From the NCBI RefSeq assembly GCF_016463645.1, contig NZ_JAEMQX010000033.1:1-34249 (forward strand): a stretch of DNA of 34,249 bases. The letters are read 5' to 3'. The notes under the pieces were generated by a model. The model ran no database searches, was not told where the DNA came from, and was given only the letters and a program-made list of their open reading frames with translations. Of this stretch, positions 22,890 through 32,657 are shown piece after piece (the first letter of the stretch is position 1; each line of letters opens with the position of its first letter). The DNA comes from Sphingopyxis sp. GTDB taxonomy: Bacteria; Pseudomonadota; Alphaproteobacteria; Sphingomonadales; Sphingomonadaceae. The position numbers were made by a program, and so were the translations under genes.

Positions 22890-23012
22890 TCAGGAGGCGA
22901 TGAGGAGGACGACGCAGACGGTGACCACCGCGGTGATGATCGACCCGACTTTCAGCAGGCTGAGGAAACCCGCATAGGTTTCGTTCGCTGCCTTCATTTC
23001 CTGCTGTGCCAT
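22890..23012 (-). CDS. aa3-type cytochrome c oxidase subunit IV-like small membrane protein, 40 aa
   Basis: Short gene coding for 40 residues beginning MAQQEMKAANETYAGFLSLL, followed by a single hydrophobic helix (VGSIITAVVTVCVVLLIAS). The segment ending ANETYAGF before one transmembrane helix is the pattern of the bacterial aa3-oxidase subunit IV family (PF07835 as I recall). AAGGGGAAAAG precedes the ATG by 2 bases, a good ribosome site. It is followed after 12 bases by pntA-alpha. Peptides of this family often sit in front of pntA in sphingomonads and may serve transhydrogenase rather than the oxidase; no oxidase genes are nearby. Confidence 0.82.
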   Translation of the reverse strand: MAQQEMKAANETYAGFLSLLKVGSIITAVVTVCVVLLIAS

Positions 23013-23039
23013 CGCTTTTCCCCTTTTTGCCGCCGCTTC

Positions 23040-23057
23040 CTGTGCGCGAACGCACAG
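23040..23057. other. Hairpin in the gap upstream of the pntA operon
   Basis: Perfect 7-base-pair stem CTGTGCG / CGCACAG closed by a CGAA tetraloop, 28 bases upstream of the 40-residue peptide start. The gap 23013-23262 between this operon and the divergent response regulator otherwise shows no clear promoter or operator. The hairpin could be a leader structure or operator. Confidence 0.35.
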
Positions 23058-23262
23058 CGCGGCGCCCAGAATCGGTTATCGCGCCGGTCTTAGCCACGCG
23101 CCCCGCGATGCTCAAGTGCGGTTTGGGTGGCACGGGACCCTAGACTTCGCCGCGGGAAAAGACGAATGCCCTTAATAGCCCCTTTACCCCTATCGGATAG
23201 TCATGATCCCCTCAGCAGAACAAACCCATAGCAATGTCGGTTCAGGGGGCAGATTCGAAACG

Positions 23263-24693
23263 ATGACGAACACGCGCGACACGCGAATGGTGATGATCGT
23301 CGACAGCGAGCCTGCCCAGCAGCGCTTTCTGGCCGCGCTCGTGTCGCGCGGCGGCTGGCGCAGCGTCATCGCGCCCGACACCGACACCGCACTCGCCAAG
23401 CTCGGCACGCAGGAAGGCATGGCGCTCGACGCGGTGCTCGTCGACCAGGGCGCGCCGGGCATGGATATTTCCGAATTCGTCGGCGAACTCCGCCGCTGGC
23501 GCCCCGCGCTGCCGCTCGTGGTCGTCACGATGCGCAACGGGGTCGAGGTCGCGGTCAGCGCCATGCGCGCCGGCGCCAGCGATTTCGTCCAGAAACCCAT
23601 CGCACCCGATCGCCTTCTCGAAGCGCTCGACCGCGTCGTGTCGACCGGGGGGCCGCAGGGCGAGCTTCGCCCGCTGACCGAGAAACTGCGCGCGCCGCTG
23701 GCGTTCGAGGAAATCATCGGGTCGAGCCCCAATTTCCGCAGTGCGCTCGCGATCGCCGCCAAGGCGGCGCGCGCGCGCGTGCCGGTGATGATCAACGGCA
23801 GGCCCGGCACCGGCAAGGAGGTGTTCGCCCGCGCGATCCACAGCGCGAGCCCGCGCGCGCGCGGCCAGCTCGTGATGGTCGACTGCTCGGCGGTCTCGCC
23901 GGGCCTGATCGGCTCGGGCCTCTTCGGCCACGAGCGCGGCGCCTTCCCGGGTGCGTTCGACCGGCAGATCGGCCGCCTCGTCCAGGCCGACGGCGGCAGC
24001 ATCATCATCGACCATGTCGAGTGCATCCCGCTCGAAACGCAGGCGAAGCTCGTCGAATTCCTGAACACCGGCGAAGTGCAGATGATCGGCGGTTCGATTC
24101 GCCAGAGCGTCGACGTCCGCATCATCGCGACGAGCGCGAGCCCGCTCGACAAGCTGATCGAGGCGGGCCACTTCCGCGAGGATCTTTTCTACGCACTGTC
24201 GAGCGCGCAATTCACCCTGCCCTCGCTCTCGGAGCGCCGCGGCGACGTCGGTCCGCTCGCGCGCCACCTGCTCGCACGCATCGGCGGGCTGCCGGGCATG
24301 GGACCGATCGGCGTCACCGACGACGCTTTGCGTCTGCTCGCCGCCTATGCCTGGCCGGGCAATGTCCGCCAGCTGCAGGACGTGCTGTTCCGCGCCGCGG
24401 TCGAAAGCAAGACCGATGTCCTGACCAGCGCCGATTTCCGAGCGATCGAGGCCGCGCTGGGCGGCGGCGTGAACAGCGACAGCGACGTCGCGATCAACGG
24501 CGAAGCGATCGGCGTCACCCTCTACCTCCCCGACGGCAATCTGCGTCCGCTCGAGGAGATCGAGGCCGACGTCATCCGCCTCGCGATCGGCCATTATCGC
24601 GGCCGCATGAGCGAGGTCGCGCGCCGTCTCGGCATCGGCCGCTCGACGCTCTATCGCAAGCTCAGCGATCTCGGGATCGACACCGCCGCCTGA
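23263..24693 (+). CDS. NtrC-family response regulator with degenerate sigma-54 contact motif
   Basis: 476-residue regulator with receiver, AAA+ and Fis-type DNA-binding domains. Receiver: VMIVDSEPAQQ, phospho-acceptor Asp61 in VLVDQGAPG, and Lys111 in DFVQKPI. AAA+: Walker A GRPGTGKE (179-186); the sigma-54 contact loop is GAFPGA (226-231) instead of GAFTGA; the Walker B region is SIIIDHVE, with His in place of the catalytic Glu. The C-terminal HTH is EVARRLGIGRSTLYRKLSDLGID. An ATG at 23203 is open, but the 20 codons between include TCA, GCA, CAA and AGA, foreign to this genome's usage, so I start at 23263. It may not activate sigma-54 promoters at all. No partner kinase is adjacent. Confidence 0.9.
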   Translation: MTNTRDTRMVMIVDSEPAQQRFLAALVSRGGWRSVIAPDTDTALAKLGTQEGMALDAVLVDQGAPGMDISEFVGELRRWRPALPLVVVTMRNGVEVAVSAMRAGASDFVQKPIAPDRLLEALDRVVSTGGPQGELRPLTEKLRAPLAFEEIIGSSPNFRSALAIAAKAARARVPVMINGRPGTGKEVFARAIHSASPRARGQLVMVDCSAVSPGLIGSGLFGHERGAFPGAFDRQIGRLVQADGGSIIIDHVECIPLETQAKLVEFLNTGEVQMIGGSIRQSVDVRIIATSASPLDKLIEAGHFREDLFYALSSAQFTLPSLSERRGDVGPLARHLLARIGGLPGMGPIGVTDDALRLLAAYAWPGNVRQLQDVLFRAAVESKTDVLTSADFRAIEAALGGGVNSDSDVAINGEAIGVTLYLPDGNLRPLEEIEADVIRLAIGHYRGRMSEVARRLGIGRSTLYRKLSDLGIDTAA

Positions 24694-24724
24694 CGCCCTT
24701 CTCACCTGGTCGAGCCGAGCATGC

Positions 24725-24752
24725 TTGATATATAAGTTTTGACTTATATATT
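24725..24752 (+). promoter_or_regulatory. Promoter and ArsR operator of the SRPBCC-arsR pair
   Basis: Perfect inverted repeat ATATATAAGT / ACTTATATAT (24728-24737 and 24742-24751) with a 4-base centre. A sigma-70-like promoter overlaps it: TTGATA (24725-24730), 16-base spacer, TATATT (24747-24752). Binding of the repressor would block RNA polymerase directly. The site is 29 bases before the SRPBCC start and stands out as AT-rich. Confidence 0.75.
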
Positions 24753-24780
24753 CGCCCCGACATCAATCGGGAGAATCGTC

Positions 24781-25437
24781 ATGCCGTTCGATACCATCGC
24801 CCACGCCGCCCTCGTCATCCGCAAGGTCGAGGACACCACTCACGCGGACCAGCCCGCGCGCGTCGTCGTCGCCTCGCGCGACTATCCGACCGATATCGAC
24901 GATCTGTGGAACGCCATCACCGACAAGGCGCGTATCCCGCGCTGGTTCGCGCCGGTCGAAGGCGACCTCAGCCTCGGCGGCAAATATCAGATCAAGGGCA
25001 ATGCCGGCGGCACCGTTACCGCGTGCGAGCCACCCAAAAGCTTCGCCCTCACCTGGGAATTCGGCGGCGGGATCAGCTGGGTCGAGGTCGAGCTGGCCGA
25101 GACTGGCGACGACAACACGCGCCTCACGCTCAGGCATATCGCGCCGCTCGACGACAAATCGGAGGAATTCTGGGACCGCTTCGGCCCCGGCGCGGTGGGG
25201 GTCGGCTGGGACCTCTCGCTGCTCGGCCTCGCCTGGCATCTCGAAACCGGCGAGGCGGTGCAGGAACGCTTCGCCGAGGAAACCTGGCCGCTGAGCGATG
25301 AAGGCAAGGCCTTCGCGACATCGAGCAGCGAAGCGTGGACCGCGGCGTCGATCGCCTATGGTACCGCCGAAGAGGCCGCGAACCGCGCGGGCGCCGACAC
25401 GACCGCCTTTTACACCGGCGCCGCCGCATCCGAATGA
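24781..25437 (+). CDS. SRPBCC (AHSA1-like) domain protein
   Basis: 218-residue START/Bet-v-1-like fold protein of the AHSA1 (activator of Hsp90 ATPase homologue 1-like) group. Typical elements: DIDDLWNAITDKARIPRWFAPVEGDLSLGGKYQIKGNAGGTV, then ISWVEVELAETGDDNTRLTLRHIAP. The ATG at 24781 has GGGAGAA 6 bases upstream; the ATG at 24739 lies inside the operator and is rejected. The C-terminal 50 residues after the fold are Ala-rich. Such proteins are commonly paired with ArsR regulators and may bind a hydrophobic ligand. The stop overlaps the ArsR start (ATGA). Confidence 0.9.
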   Translation: MPFDTIAHAALVIRKVEDTTHADQPARVVVASRDYPTDIDDLWNAITDKARIPRWFAPVEGDLSLGGKYQIKGNAGGTVTACEPPKSFALTWEFGGGISWVEVELAETGDDNTRLTLRHIAPLDDKSEEFWDRFGPGAVGVGWDLSLLGLAWHLETGEAVQERFAEETWPLSDEGKAFATSSSEAWTAASIAYGTAEEAANRAGADTTAFYTGAAASE

Positions 25438-25778
25438 TGCACGCTTTCGACGTCCTCGGCGATCCGGTCCGCCGCCGCATATTGGAACTGCTCGCCGACG
25501 GGCAGCGCGCGTCGGGCGAGATCGTCGAGGTCATCGCCGCCGAGTTCGCCATCTCGCAGCCCGCGGTGTCGCAGCATCTGCGCGTGCTGCGTGACAGCGG
25601 CTTCGCGACGTCGCAGGCCGACGGGCGGCGGCGGCTCTATGCGGTCGCGCCCGAACGCTTCGACGAGATCGACGCGTGGGTTCAGCGCTTCCGCCGCACC
25701 TGGGAACCTCGCTTCGAGGCGCTCGCGACCGAGGTTGCGCGGGGCAAGCGCCAGCGGCGGCTGGAAGAAGAAGGCTAG
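25434..25778 (+). CDS. ArsR-family winged-helix repressor
   Basis: 114-residue regulator. The helix-turn-helix ISQPAVSQHLRVLRDSG, with the wing FATSQADGRRRLYAVAP, is characteristic of the ArsR family members that accompany SRPBCC proteins. There are no cysteines, so it is not a thiolate metal sensor; a small-molecule or SRPBCC-linked signal is more likely. The start ATG at 25434 (a second ATG follows immediately) overlaps the SRPBCC stop. The stop shares CTAG with the convergent folP stop. It probably binds the inverted repeat at 24728-24751 and represses its own operon. Confidence 0.92.
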   Translation: MMHAFDVLGDPVRRRILELLADGQRASGEIVEVIAAEFAISQPAVSQHLRVLRDSGFATSQADGRRRLYAVAPERFDEIDAWVQRFRRTWEPRFEALATEVARGKRQRRLEEEG

Positions 25779-26904
25779 GCGGTCAGCGCCGCGTCGCGCA
25801 GCCCGCGCCAGACGCGCAGCGCCTGCCGGTTTTCCGCGATGTCGTGAACGCGGAGCAGCTGCGCGCCCTGCGTCGCCGCCTGATAGTGCAGCGCGACCGT
25901 ACCGCCGAGCCGCTGGTCGGCCGCCGCTTCATTGTCGAGCGCCCCGATCATCCGCTTGCGGCTCGCACCGAACAGCACCGGACAGCCCAATGTGTGAAAC
26001 AGCGCGAGCCCGTTGATCAGCGCCAGATTGTCACCGACGCCCTTGCCGAAACCGAGTCCCGGATCGACGATGATCCTCGCCGGATCGACCCCGGCGGCAA
26101 TGCACGCCGCGACGCGTTCGGCGAGCATGTCATGGACGTCGAACAGGACGTGCGCATAAGCGCCGCCCTCGTGCGGATCGCTCTTCGCCGACGGCGCGTG
26201 CATCAGCACCACCGGGCATCCGGCCTGCACGACCACATCCATCGCGCGGTCGTCGTAGCGCAGCGCCGAAATATCGTTGACGATCCGCGCCCCCGCGGCG
26301 AGCGCCGCCTCCATCACCGCGGCCTTGCGCGTGTCGATCGACACCGCCACCCCGCCTTTCGCCAGCGCCGAAACGACGCCCTCGACACGCTGGATTTCGT
26401 CGCCGTCCCAGATCAGCGGCGCGCCGGGGCGCGTCGATTCGCCGCCGACGTCGATGATCGCCGCCCCGGCCGCGCCCATCGCGAAACCGGCCTCGGCCGC
26501 GGCCACCGCGTCGACATGCTTGCCGCCGTCGGAGAAGCTGTCGGGCGTGACGTTCAGAATGCCCATCAGCTGCGGCTCGTTCAGCCGGATCGTCCGCTCG
26601 CCGAGCTGCAGATTGCCGCGCGGCCGGATCACGCCCGCGCGCTGAGCGCTTGCCGCTTCCGCCAGCCGGTCGGGCATCGCCGCGATCCAGCCGTCAAGCT
26701 CGGGAACCGGCACGACTGCCGATTTGACCATATCATCGTCGCGCAGGCTGACGTGCCACGCCGCGAACCAGACCAGCGTATCGGCGATGCGCAGGCAATC
26801 GTCGCCCAGCTCGTGCGGCCGGTCGACGAAGCAGGCCGGACGCAGGTAGATGCGCGCATCCTCCCACGTCTTGCCGAAGTCGGCTTTGGCCAGCGGCTGG
26901 AACA

Positions 26905-26905
<1 letters not shown>
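25775..26905 (-). CDS. folP: Dihydropteroate synthase
   Basis: 376-residue enzyme of folate synthesis joining p-aminobenzoate to dihydropterin pyrophosphate. The core motifs are all present: LMGILNVTPDSFSDGG, GGESTRPGA, SIDTRK, NDISAL, LMHAPSA, DPGLGFGK and GASRKRMIG. The protein is about 100 residues longer at the N-terminus than the E. coli enzyme, in an extension (LYLRPACF-type region, residues 1-110) of unknown role. ATG at 26905 overlaps the ccrM stop by one base (TGATG), so they are cotranscribed. The sulfonamide-binding residues look standard. Confidence 0.96.
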
Positions 26906-28252
<1,347 letters not shown>

Positions 28253-29149
28253 TCAAAGTCCCGGATCGACCCCGGTCAGTTCGATCGAGCGCTGCCAAAG
28301 CTCGCGCGCCAGCTTCGGGTCGCGCGCGGTGCGCGTCGCGCGCGCCGGTCCCGACCGCCCCGATATCTCGCCGAGCCCCTGCGGCCCCAGATAGTCGCCG
28401 CCCTGCACCCGCGCGCCCGTCGCCGCCTGCAAGGTCGGCCACGCCCCCTGCGCCGCGCTGTTGAAGAACGGTCCGGCAAGCGGCGTCATCGTGCGCAGCG
28501 GCAGCGGCAGGTGCCGCGTCAGTTCGGTGAGCGCGACCCCCGGATGGCATCCGATCGCCTGCGTTGCGCGCCCGGCGGCGCTCAATCGCCGGTCGAGTTC
28601 GAACATATGGAGCAGGTTCGCGAGCTTGCTCATCTGGTAGCGCGCCCAGTTGTGATAGCTGCGCACCGCCGACAGATCGCTATAGTCCATCGCTCCGTTG
28701 CGGTGCGCGATGCTGCCCGTGATCACGATGCGGTCGTCGACATGGGGATGGATGAGGCCGGTGAGCGCGAACGTGCCGAGATGATTGACCCCGAACTGCA
28801 GCTCATATCCCTGCCTCGTCAGCGTCCTGGGCGGGATCATCACCCCCGCATTGTTGATCAGCACATCGATCCGCGGTCCGGCAAGCATCGCGTTCGCCGC
28901 GTCGCGCACCTGATCGAGATCGGCAAGATCGAGCGGCTGGAACGACAGCTCGGCCTTCGGGACGTCGACCCGGATGCGGTTCATCGCGATCTCGGCTCTG
29001 GTCTCGTCGCGGCAGGCGAGGATCACATGCGCGCCCCGCGCCGCCAGCACCTTCGCGGTCTCGAAGCCGATCCCGGCGTTGGCACCGGTGACAAGGAAAG
29101 TGCGGCCGGTCTGGGCCGACACGTCGTCGGCCGTAAATCCCCTGCTCAT
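28253..29149 (-). CDS. Short-chain dehydrogenase/reductase (SDR)
   Basis: 298-residue NAD(P)-dependent oxidoreductase of the extended retinol-dehydrogenase-like SDR group. The cofactor motif is TGANAGIG (residues about 21-28), then NNAG, the catalytic Ser in ITGSIAHRNG, and the YQMSK active-site pair, with HPGVALTEL near the end. The start at 29149 is preceded by GGGGAAAGG; the longer frame upstream overlaps rnhB in another frame and is discarded. It lies 29 bases downstream of rnhB. Substrate unknown. Confidence 0.93.
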   Translation of the reverse strand: MSRGFTADDVSAQTGRTFLVTGANAGIGFETAKVLAARGAHVILACRDETRAEIAMNRIRVDVPKAELSFQPLDLADLDQVRDAANAMLAGPRIDVLINNAGVMIPPRTLTRQGYELQFGVNHLGTFALTGLIHPHVDDRIVITGSIAHRNGAMDYSDLSAVRSYHNWARYQMSKLANLLHMFELDRRLSAAGRATQAIGCHPGVALTELTRHLPLPLRTMTPLAGPFFNSAAQGAWPTLQAATGARVQGGDYLGPQGLGEISGRSGPARATRTARDPKLARELWQRSIELTGVDPGL

Positions 29150-29178
29150 CGCCTTTCCCCCCTTTTGGCTTTCGGGCT

Positions 29179-29745
29179 TCAGACCAGCTGCATTTGCGCG
29201 ACCGGGGCAAAACTGGTCCGATGATGCGGCGTCGGGCCGTGCCGCCGCAGCGCCGCGAGATGCTGAGCGGTACCATAACCCATGTTGGTTTCCCAGCCGA
29301 AGCCGGGATAATCGCGCGCCGCGGCGACCATGAAGCGGTCGCGATGCTCCTTCGCGATGATGCTCGCCGCCGAGATGCAGGGATGCAGCGCGTCGCCGCC
29401 GATGATCGCGGTCGCCGTATAGCGCCATTTGGGCAGGCGGTTGCCGTCGACGAGCACCTCGTGCGGTTCGAAGCCCAGCGCCTCGACCGCGCGCGTCATC
29501 GCGAGGAAGGTCGCCTGCAGGATGTTGATCCGGTCGATCTCGGCAACGCTCGCCTCGCCGACGCCCCAGCGGCAGCGCGCCTTGATCTCGATCTCCAGCT
29601 CGCCGCGCCGCTTCGCCGTCAGTTTCTTGCTGTCGTCGAGCCCGGCGATCCCGCCTTCGCAAAGCAGCACGGCCGCCGCGACCACCGGCCCCGCGAGCGG
29701 CCCGCGCCCGGCCTCGTCCACTCCGACGATCGTCAGATGCGCCAC
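29179..29745 (-). CDS. rnhB: Ribonuclease HII
   Basis: 188-residue RNase HII, which removes ribonucleotides and RNA primers from DNA-RNA hybrids. The motifs are intact: [16 protein letters not shown] at the start (Asp-Glu), [11 protein letters not shown], then [19 protein letters not shown] and [12 protein letters not shown]. Catalytic Asp/Glu residues appear conserved. The start is GTG at 29745, inside the end of the thiD-VOC gene, a 13-base overlap; no ATG fits. It is the last-but-one gene of a minus-strand run from DUF1272. Confidence 0.94.
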   Translation of the reverse strand: MAHLTIVGVDEAGRGPLAGPVVAAAVLLCEGGIAGLDDSKKLTAKRRGELEIEIKARCRWGVGEASVAEIDRINILQATFLAMTRAVEALGFEPHEVLVDGNRLPKWRYTATAIIGGDALHPCISAASIIAKEHRDRFMVAAARDYPGFGWETNMGYGTAQHLAALRRHGPTPHHRTSFAPVAQMQLV

Positions 29746-30887
29746 GGCGGATAGCGCCGATATTCGGCCGCCTGATAAAGGCAGAGGCGATTGCCCGCAG
29801 GATCGGTCAGCCGCGCCTCGCGCCAGCCCCAGTCCTCGTCCTTGGGCATCTGGTCGAACCGTACCCCGCGCCGTGCGAGATAGGCGACCCACGCGTCGAG
29901 CGCACCGCTTTCGAGATAGGCCGTCGCGCCGCCCGCCGAGCCGTCGCCGGCGCTTTCGTCAACATGGATCGACAGCGTCACGCCGTTCGCGGCCTCGAAG
30001 CGGGCATAGCCATTGTCCGGACTATCGACGATCTGCTTCAGACCCATCTGTTTATAGAAAGCGACCGACACCGAATAATCGTTCGCGGGCAAGGTGATCT
30101 GGTTGAGCGCGGGGCCCGTAAACAGCCCGTCGTTGCGCACGAACTGCTGGCCCATCGGGCCATGCCCCTGCCCCAGCCCCGGTGCATCGAGCAGCGACAG
30201 CCGCACGAAATCGCGCGCGCGCGCGATCGCGGGTTCGAGCGGCATGCCCTGCGCCAGCCCCGTCGCGATCGCGCTCGCCAGCGTGCAGCCGGTACCGTGG
30301 CTGTGCGGCGTGTCGATACGCGGCGCCTCCCAGCGCGCGACCTCGCCCTCGCCGGTCTCGAGTAACCGGTCGGTCACCGTCGCGCCCTCGGCATGCCCGC
30401 CCTTGACGAGCAGCGAGCAGCCGTGCGCGAGCACCGCTTCCTCGCCGCCGAGCGCGTCGAGTTCGGGCAGGTTCGGCGTCGCGACCACCGCGCGGTCGAG
30501 AAGCGCCTTGAACGCCGCGATCGTCCCGTCATCGGCCAGCACCGATCCGCTCGTCGCGACCATCACCGGATCGAACACAAGCGCCGCCTGCGCGAGGTCG
30601 GGCTGCGACAGTCGTTCCGCCACCGCCGCGGCGGTTTCGGCGCTGCCGATCATGCCGATCTTGACCGCATCGACGCCGATATCCGCCGCGACGCTATCGA
30701 TCTGCGCGAGCACCATATCGGTCGGGACCGGATGCATCGCCTGCACGCCGAGCGTATTCTGGGCGGTGATCGCGGTGATCGCGGTCATGGCATGGCCGCC
30801 GAGCATCGTGACCGCCTTGATGTCGGCCTGGATGCCCGCACCGCCGCCGCTGTCCGAGCCGGCGATGATCAGGACGCGCGCGGTCAC
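29733..30887 (-). CDS. thiD: Hydroxymethylpyrimidine (phosphate) kinase fused to a VOC domain
   Basis: 384-residue fusion. Residues 1-246 are Thi[43 protein letters not shown] and the anion hole HSHGTGCTL with catalytic Cys201, ending GQGHGPMG. This half phosphorylates HMP and HMP-P for thiamine synthesis. Residues about 260-384 are a vicinal-oxygen-chelate domain: [24 protein letters not shown], then [16 protein letters not shown] and the terminal [14 protein letters not shown], as in glyoxalase/bleomycin-resistance proteins. The frame is open and uninterrupted between halves. The start is GTG at 30887, overlapping the DUF1272 stop (GTGA). The role of the VOC half is unknown. Confidence 0.93.
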   Translation of the reverse strand: MTARVLIIAGSDSGGGAGIQADIKAVTMLGGHAMTAITAITAQNTLGVQAMHPVPTDMVLAQIDSVAADIGVDAVKIGMIGSAETAAAVAERLSQPDLAQAALVFDPVMVATSGSVLADDGTIAAFKALLDRAVVATPNLPELDALGGEEAVLAHGCSLLVKGGHAEGATVTDRLLETGEGEVARWEAPRIDTPHSHGTGCTLASAIATGLAQGMPLEPAIARARDFVRLSLLDAPGLGQGHGPMGQQFVRNDGLFTGPALNQITLPANDYSVSVAFYKQMGLKQIVDSPDNGYARFEAANGVTLSIHVDESAGDGSAGGATAYLESGALDAWVAYLARRGVRFDQMPKDEDWGWREARLTDPAGNRLCLYQAAEYRRYPPWRI

Positions 30888-31108
30888 CCCTTATGCTTTC
30901 GCTCCGTCGAAGCGGGGAATTTGGCGAGCGCCGCGCCTTCACGCAAAGGGCGATCGAGCAGGTCGCCGCCGCAATTGGGGCAAATCTCGTCCAGCTTGTC
31001 GGCGCAGTTCGCGCAGAAGGTGCATTCGAACGAGCAGATGAAGGCGCCGTGAAGGTTTGCCGGCAGGTCGCGGCCGCACTTTTCGCAATCGGGTCGCATT
31101 TCAAGCAT
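30884..31108 (-). CDS. DUF1272 zinc-ribbon-like protein
   Basis: 74-residue cytosolic protein with eight cysteines arranged in pairs (Cys8/11, 25/29, 32/35 and 43/46), in MRPDCEKCGRDL, FICSFECTFCANC and ICPNCGGDL. This spacing is the DUF1272 family and implies bound zinc. The family has no assigned function. The ATG at 31108 begins MLEMRPDCE, as in relatives. Its stop overlaps the thiD-VOC start as GTGA, so it heads that transcript, 37 bases after glmM. Confidence 0.9.
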   Translation of the reverse strand: MLEMRPDCEKCGRDLPANLHGAFICSFECTFCANCADKLDEICPNCGGDLLDRPLREGAALAKFPASTERKHKG

Positions 31109-31145
31109 GATCAGTCTCTTTCAGTTTTCAGAAATCAGGATGGGT

Positions 31146-32483
31146 TCAGGCGGCCGCGGCGCGCACCGCGTCGCAGATCATGTCGACAACCTGCTCGACC
31201 TGTCCGGCATCGTCGCCCTCGGCCATCACGCGGATCAGGGGTTCGGTGCCCGACGGACGGATGACGAGGCGGCCGCGACCGTTGAGCGTTGCCTCGCCCT
31301 CGGCAATCGCCGCAATGACATGCCGGTCCTCGAGCGGTTTGCCGCCCGAAAAGCGGACATTTTTCAGAAGCTGCGGCACCGGGTCGAACCGATGCAGCAG
31401 ATCGCTCGCGGGCTTGCCGCCCGCAACGAGCTCGGCCAGCACCTGCAACGCCGCGAGCGTGCCGTCGCCGGTCGTCGCATGGTCCGACAGGATCATGTGC
31501 CCCGACTGTTCGCCGCCGACGTTGAAGCCGCCCTCCCTCATCCTTTCGAGGACATAGCGATCGCCGACCTTCGCGCGTTCGAGCCGCAGCCCTTCACCTT
31601 CGAGGAAGCGTTCGAGGCCGAGGTTCGACATCACCGTCGCGACGACGCCGCCGCCCTTCAGCCGCCCCTGCCGCGCCCAGCTCGCGCCGATCAGCCCCAT
31701 GATCTGGTCGCCGTCGATCACCCGGCCCTTTTCGTCGACGACGATCAGCCGGTCGGCGTCGCCGTCGAGTGCGATGCCGATATCGGCGCCGCTCGCGACG
31801 ACGGTTTCCTGCAGCAGCGCGGGCGCGGTCGATCCGCATTTGTCGTTGATGTTGGTGCCGTTGGGCGTGACGCCGATCGCGACGACGTCGGCGCCGAGCT
31901 CCCAGAACACTGTCGGCGCGCTGTTGTAGGCGGCGCCGTTGGCGCAATCGAGCACGATGCGCAGTCCGTCGAGGCGGACCGATTCGGGCAGGCTCTGCTT
32001 CACGGCGTGGATATAGCGGCCGCGCGCGTCATCGATGCGCTTGGCGCGTCCGATATGCGCCGCTTCGGCGAGCTTCGGCTGCTCGGCCAGCAGATGCTCG
32101 ATCTGCGCCTCGTCCTCGTCCGACAATTTATAGCCGTCGGGGCCGAACAGCTTGATGCCGTTATCCTGATAGGGATTGTGGCTGGCCGAGATCATCACGC
32201 CGAGGTCGGCACGCATCGAGCGCGTCAGCATCGCGATCGCGGGCGTCGGCATCGGACCGACCTGCACCACATCCATGCCGACGCTGGTGAAGCCCGCGAC
32301 CAGCGCGTTCTCGAGCATATAGCCCGACAATCGCGTGTCCTTGCCGATCACGACGCGGTGCTTGTGGTCGCCGCGCAGGAAATGCGCGCCCGCCGCCATG
32401 CCGACGCGCATCGCGACTTCCGCCGTCATCGGGGCCCGGTTGGTCAGGCCGCGAATCCCGTCGGTTCCGAAAAACTTGCGCAT
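31146..32483 (-). CDS. glmM: Phosphoglucosamine mutase
   Basis: 445-residue enzyme converting glucosamine-6-P to glucosamine-1-P, the step between GlmS and Glm[13 protein letters not shown] is the standard start. The phosphoserine loop is ISASHNP with catalytic Ser101. The metal site is DGDADR, the sugar-binding GGEQSGH is present, and the phosphate-binding end is [12 protein letters not shown]. The ATG at 32483 is chosen because the long frame upstream (to 33008) runs antisense to the transporter and lacks motifs. Probably transcribed from the gap to the divergent transporter, with read-through to DUF1272. Confidence 0.97.
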   Translation of the reverse strand: MRKFFGTDGIRGLTNRAPMTAEVAMRVGMAAGAHFLRGDHKHRVVIGKDTRLSGYMLENALVAGFTSVGMDVVQVGPMPTPAIAMLTRSMRADLGVMISASHNPYQDNGIKLFGPDGYKLSDEDEAQIEHLLAEQPKLAEAAHIGRAKRIDDARGRYIHAVKQSLPESVRLDGLRIVLDCANGAAYNSAPTVFWELGADVVAIGVTPNGTNINDKCGSTAPALLQETVVASGADIGIALDGDADRLIVVDEKGRVIDGDQIMGLIGASWARQGRLKGGGVVATVMSNLGLERFLEGEGLRLERAKVGDRYVLERMREGGFNVGGEQSGHMILSDHATTGDGTLAALQVLAELVAGGKPASDLLHRFDPVPQLLKNVRFSGGKPLEDRHVIAAIAEGEATLNGRGRLVIRPSGTEPLIRVMAEGDDAGQVEQVVDMICDAVRAAAA

Positions 32484-32550
32484 GTTCCCTCTGCTACCTA
32501 ATCCGGTGGCCGCAAAGCCTGCCCCGGCTTCCCACGGGATGGCCCCCGCG

Positions 32551-32600
32551 GAGCATTTCCCGGCCCAAAAACCGGTTCCCGTTTCTTCCGGGAGATGCTC
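32551..32600. repeat. Palindromic repeat element with AACCGGTT core
   Basis: Inverted repeat GAGCATTTCCCGG (32551-32563) / CCGGGAGATGCTC (32588-32600), 12 of 13 pairs plus one G-U, with an AACCGGTT palindrome in the loop. It lies in the gap between the divergent glmM and transporter genes. The pattern (GAGCAT ... AACCGGTT ... ATGCTC) resembles abundant dispersed intergenic palindromes of alphaproteobacteria, from memory. It could also work as an mRNA leader structure for glmM. Confidence 0.55.
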
Positions 32601-32657
32601 TAAGTCACCCAATTTTGCTTGGCAAGCAGGCCAGAAGAAACGCCGGGAGAATCCGCT

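Noticed and set aside
23203-23262. ATG at 23203 as start of the NtrC-like regulator
   Set aside because: The 20 codons use TCA, GCA, CAA and AGA, unlike the rest of the gene, and there is no ribosome site.
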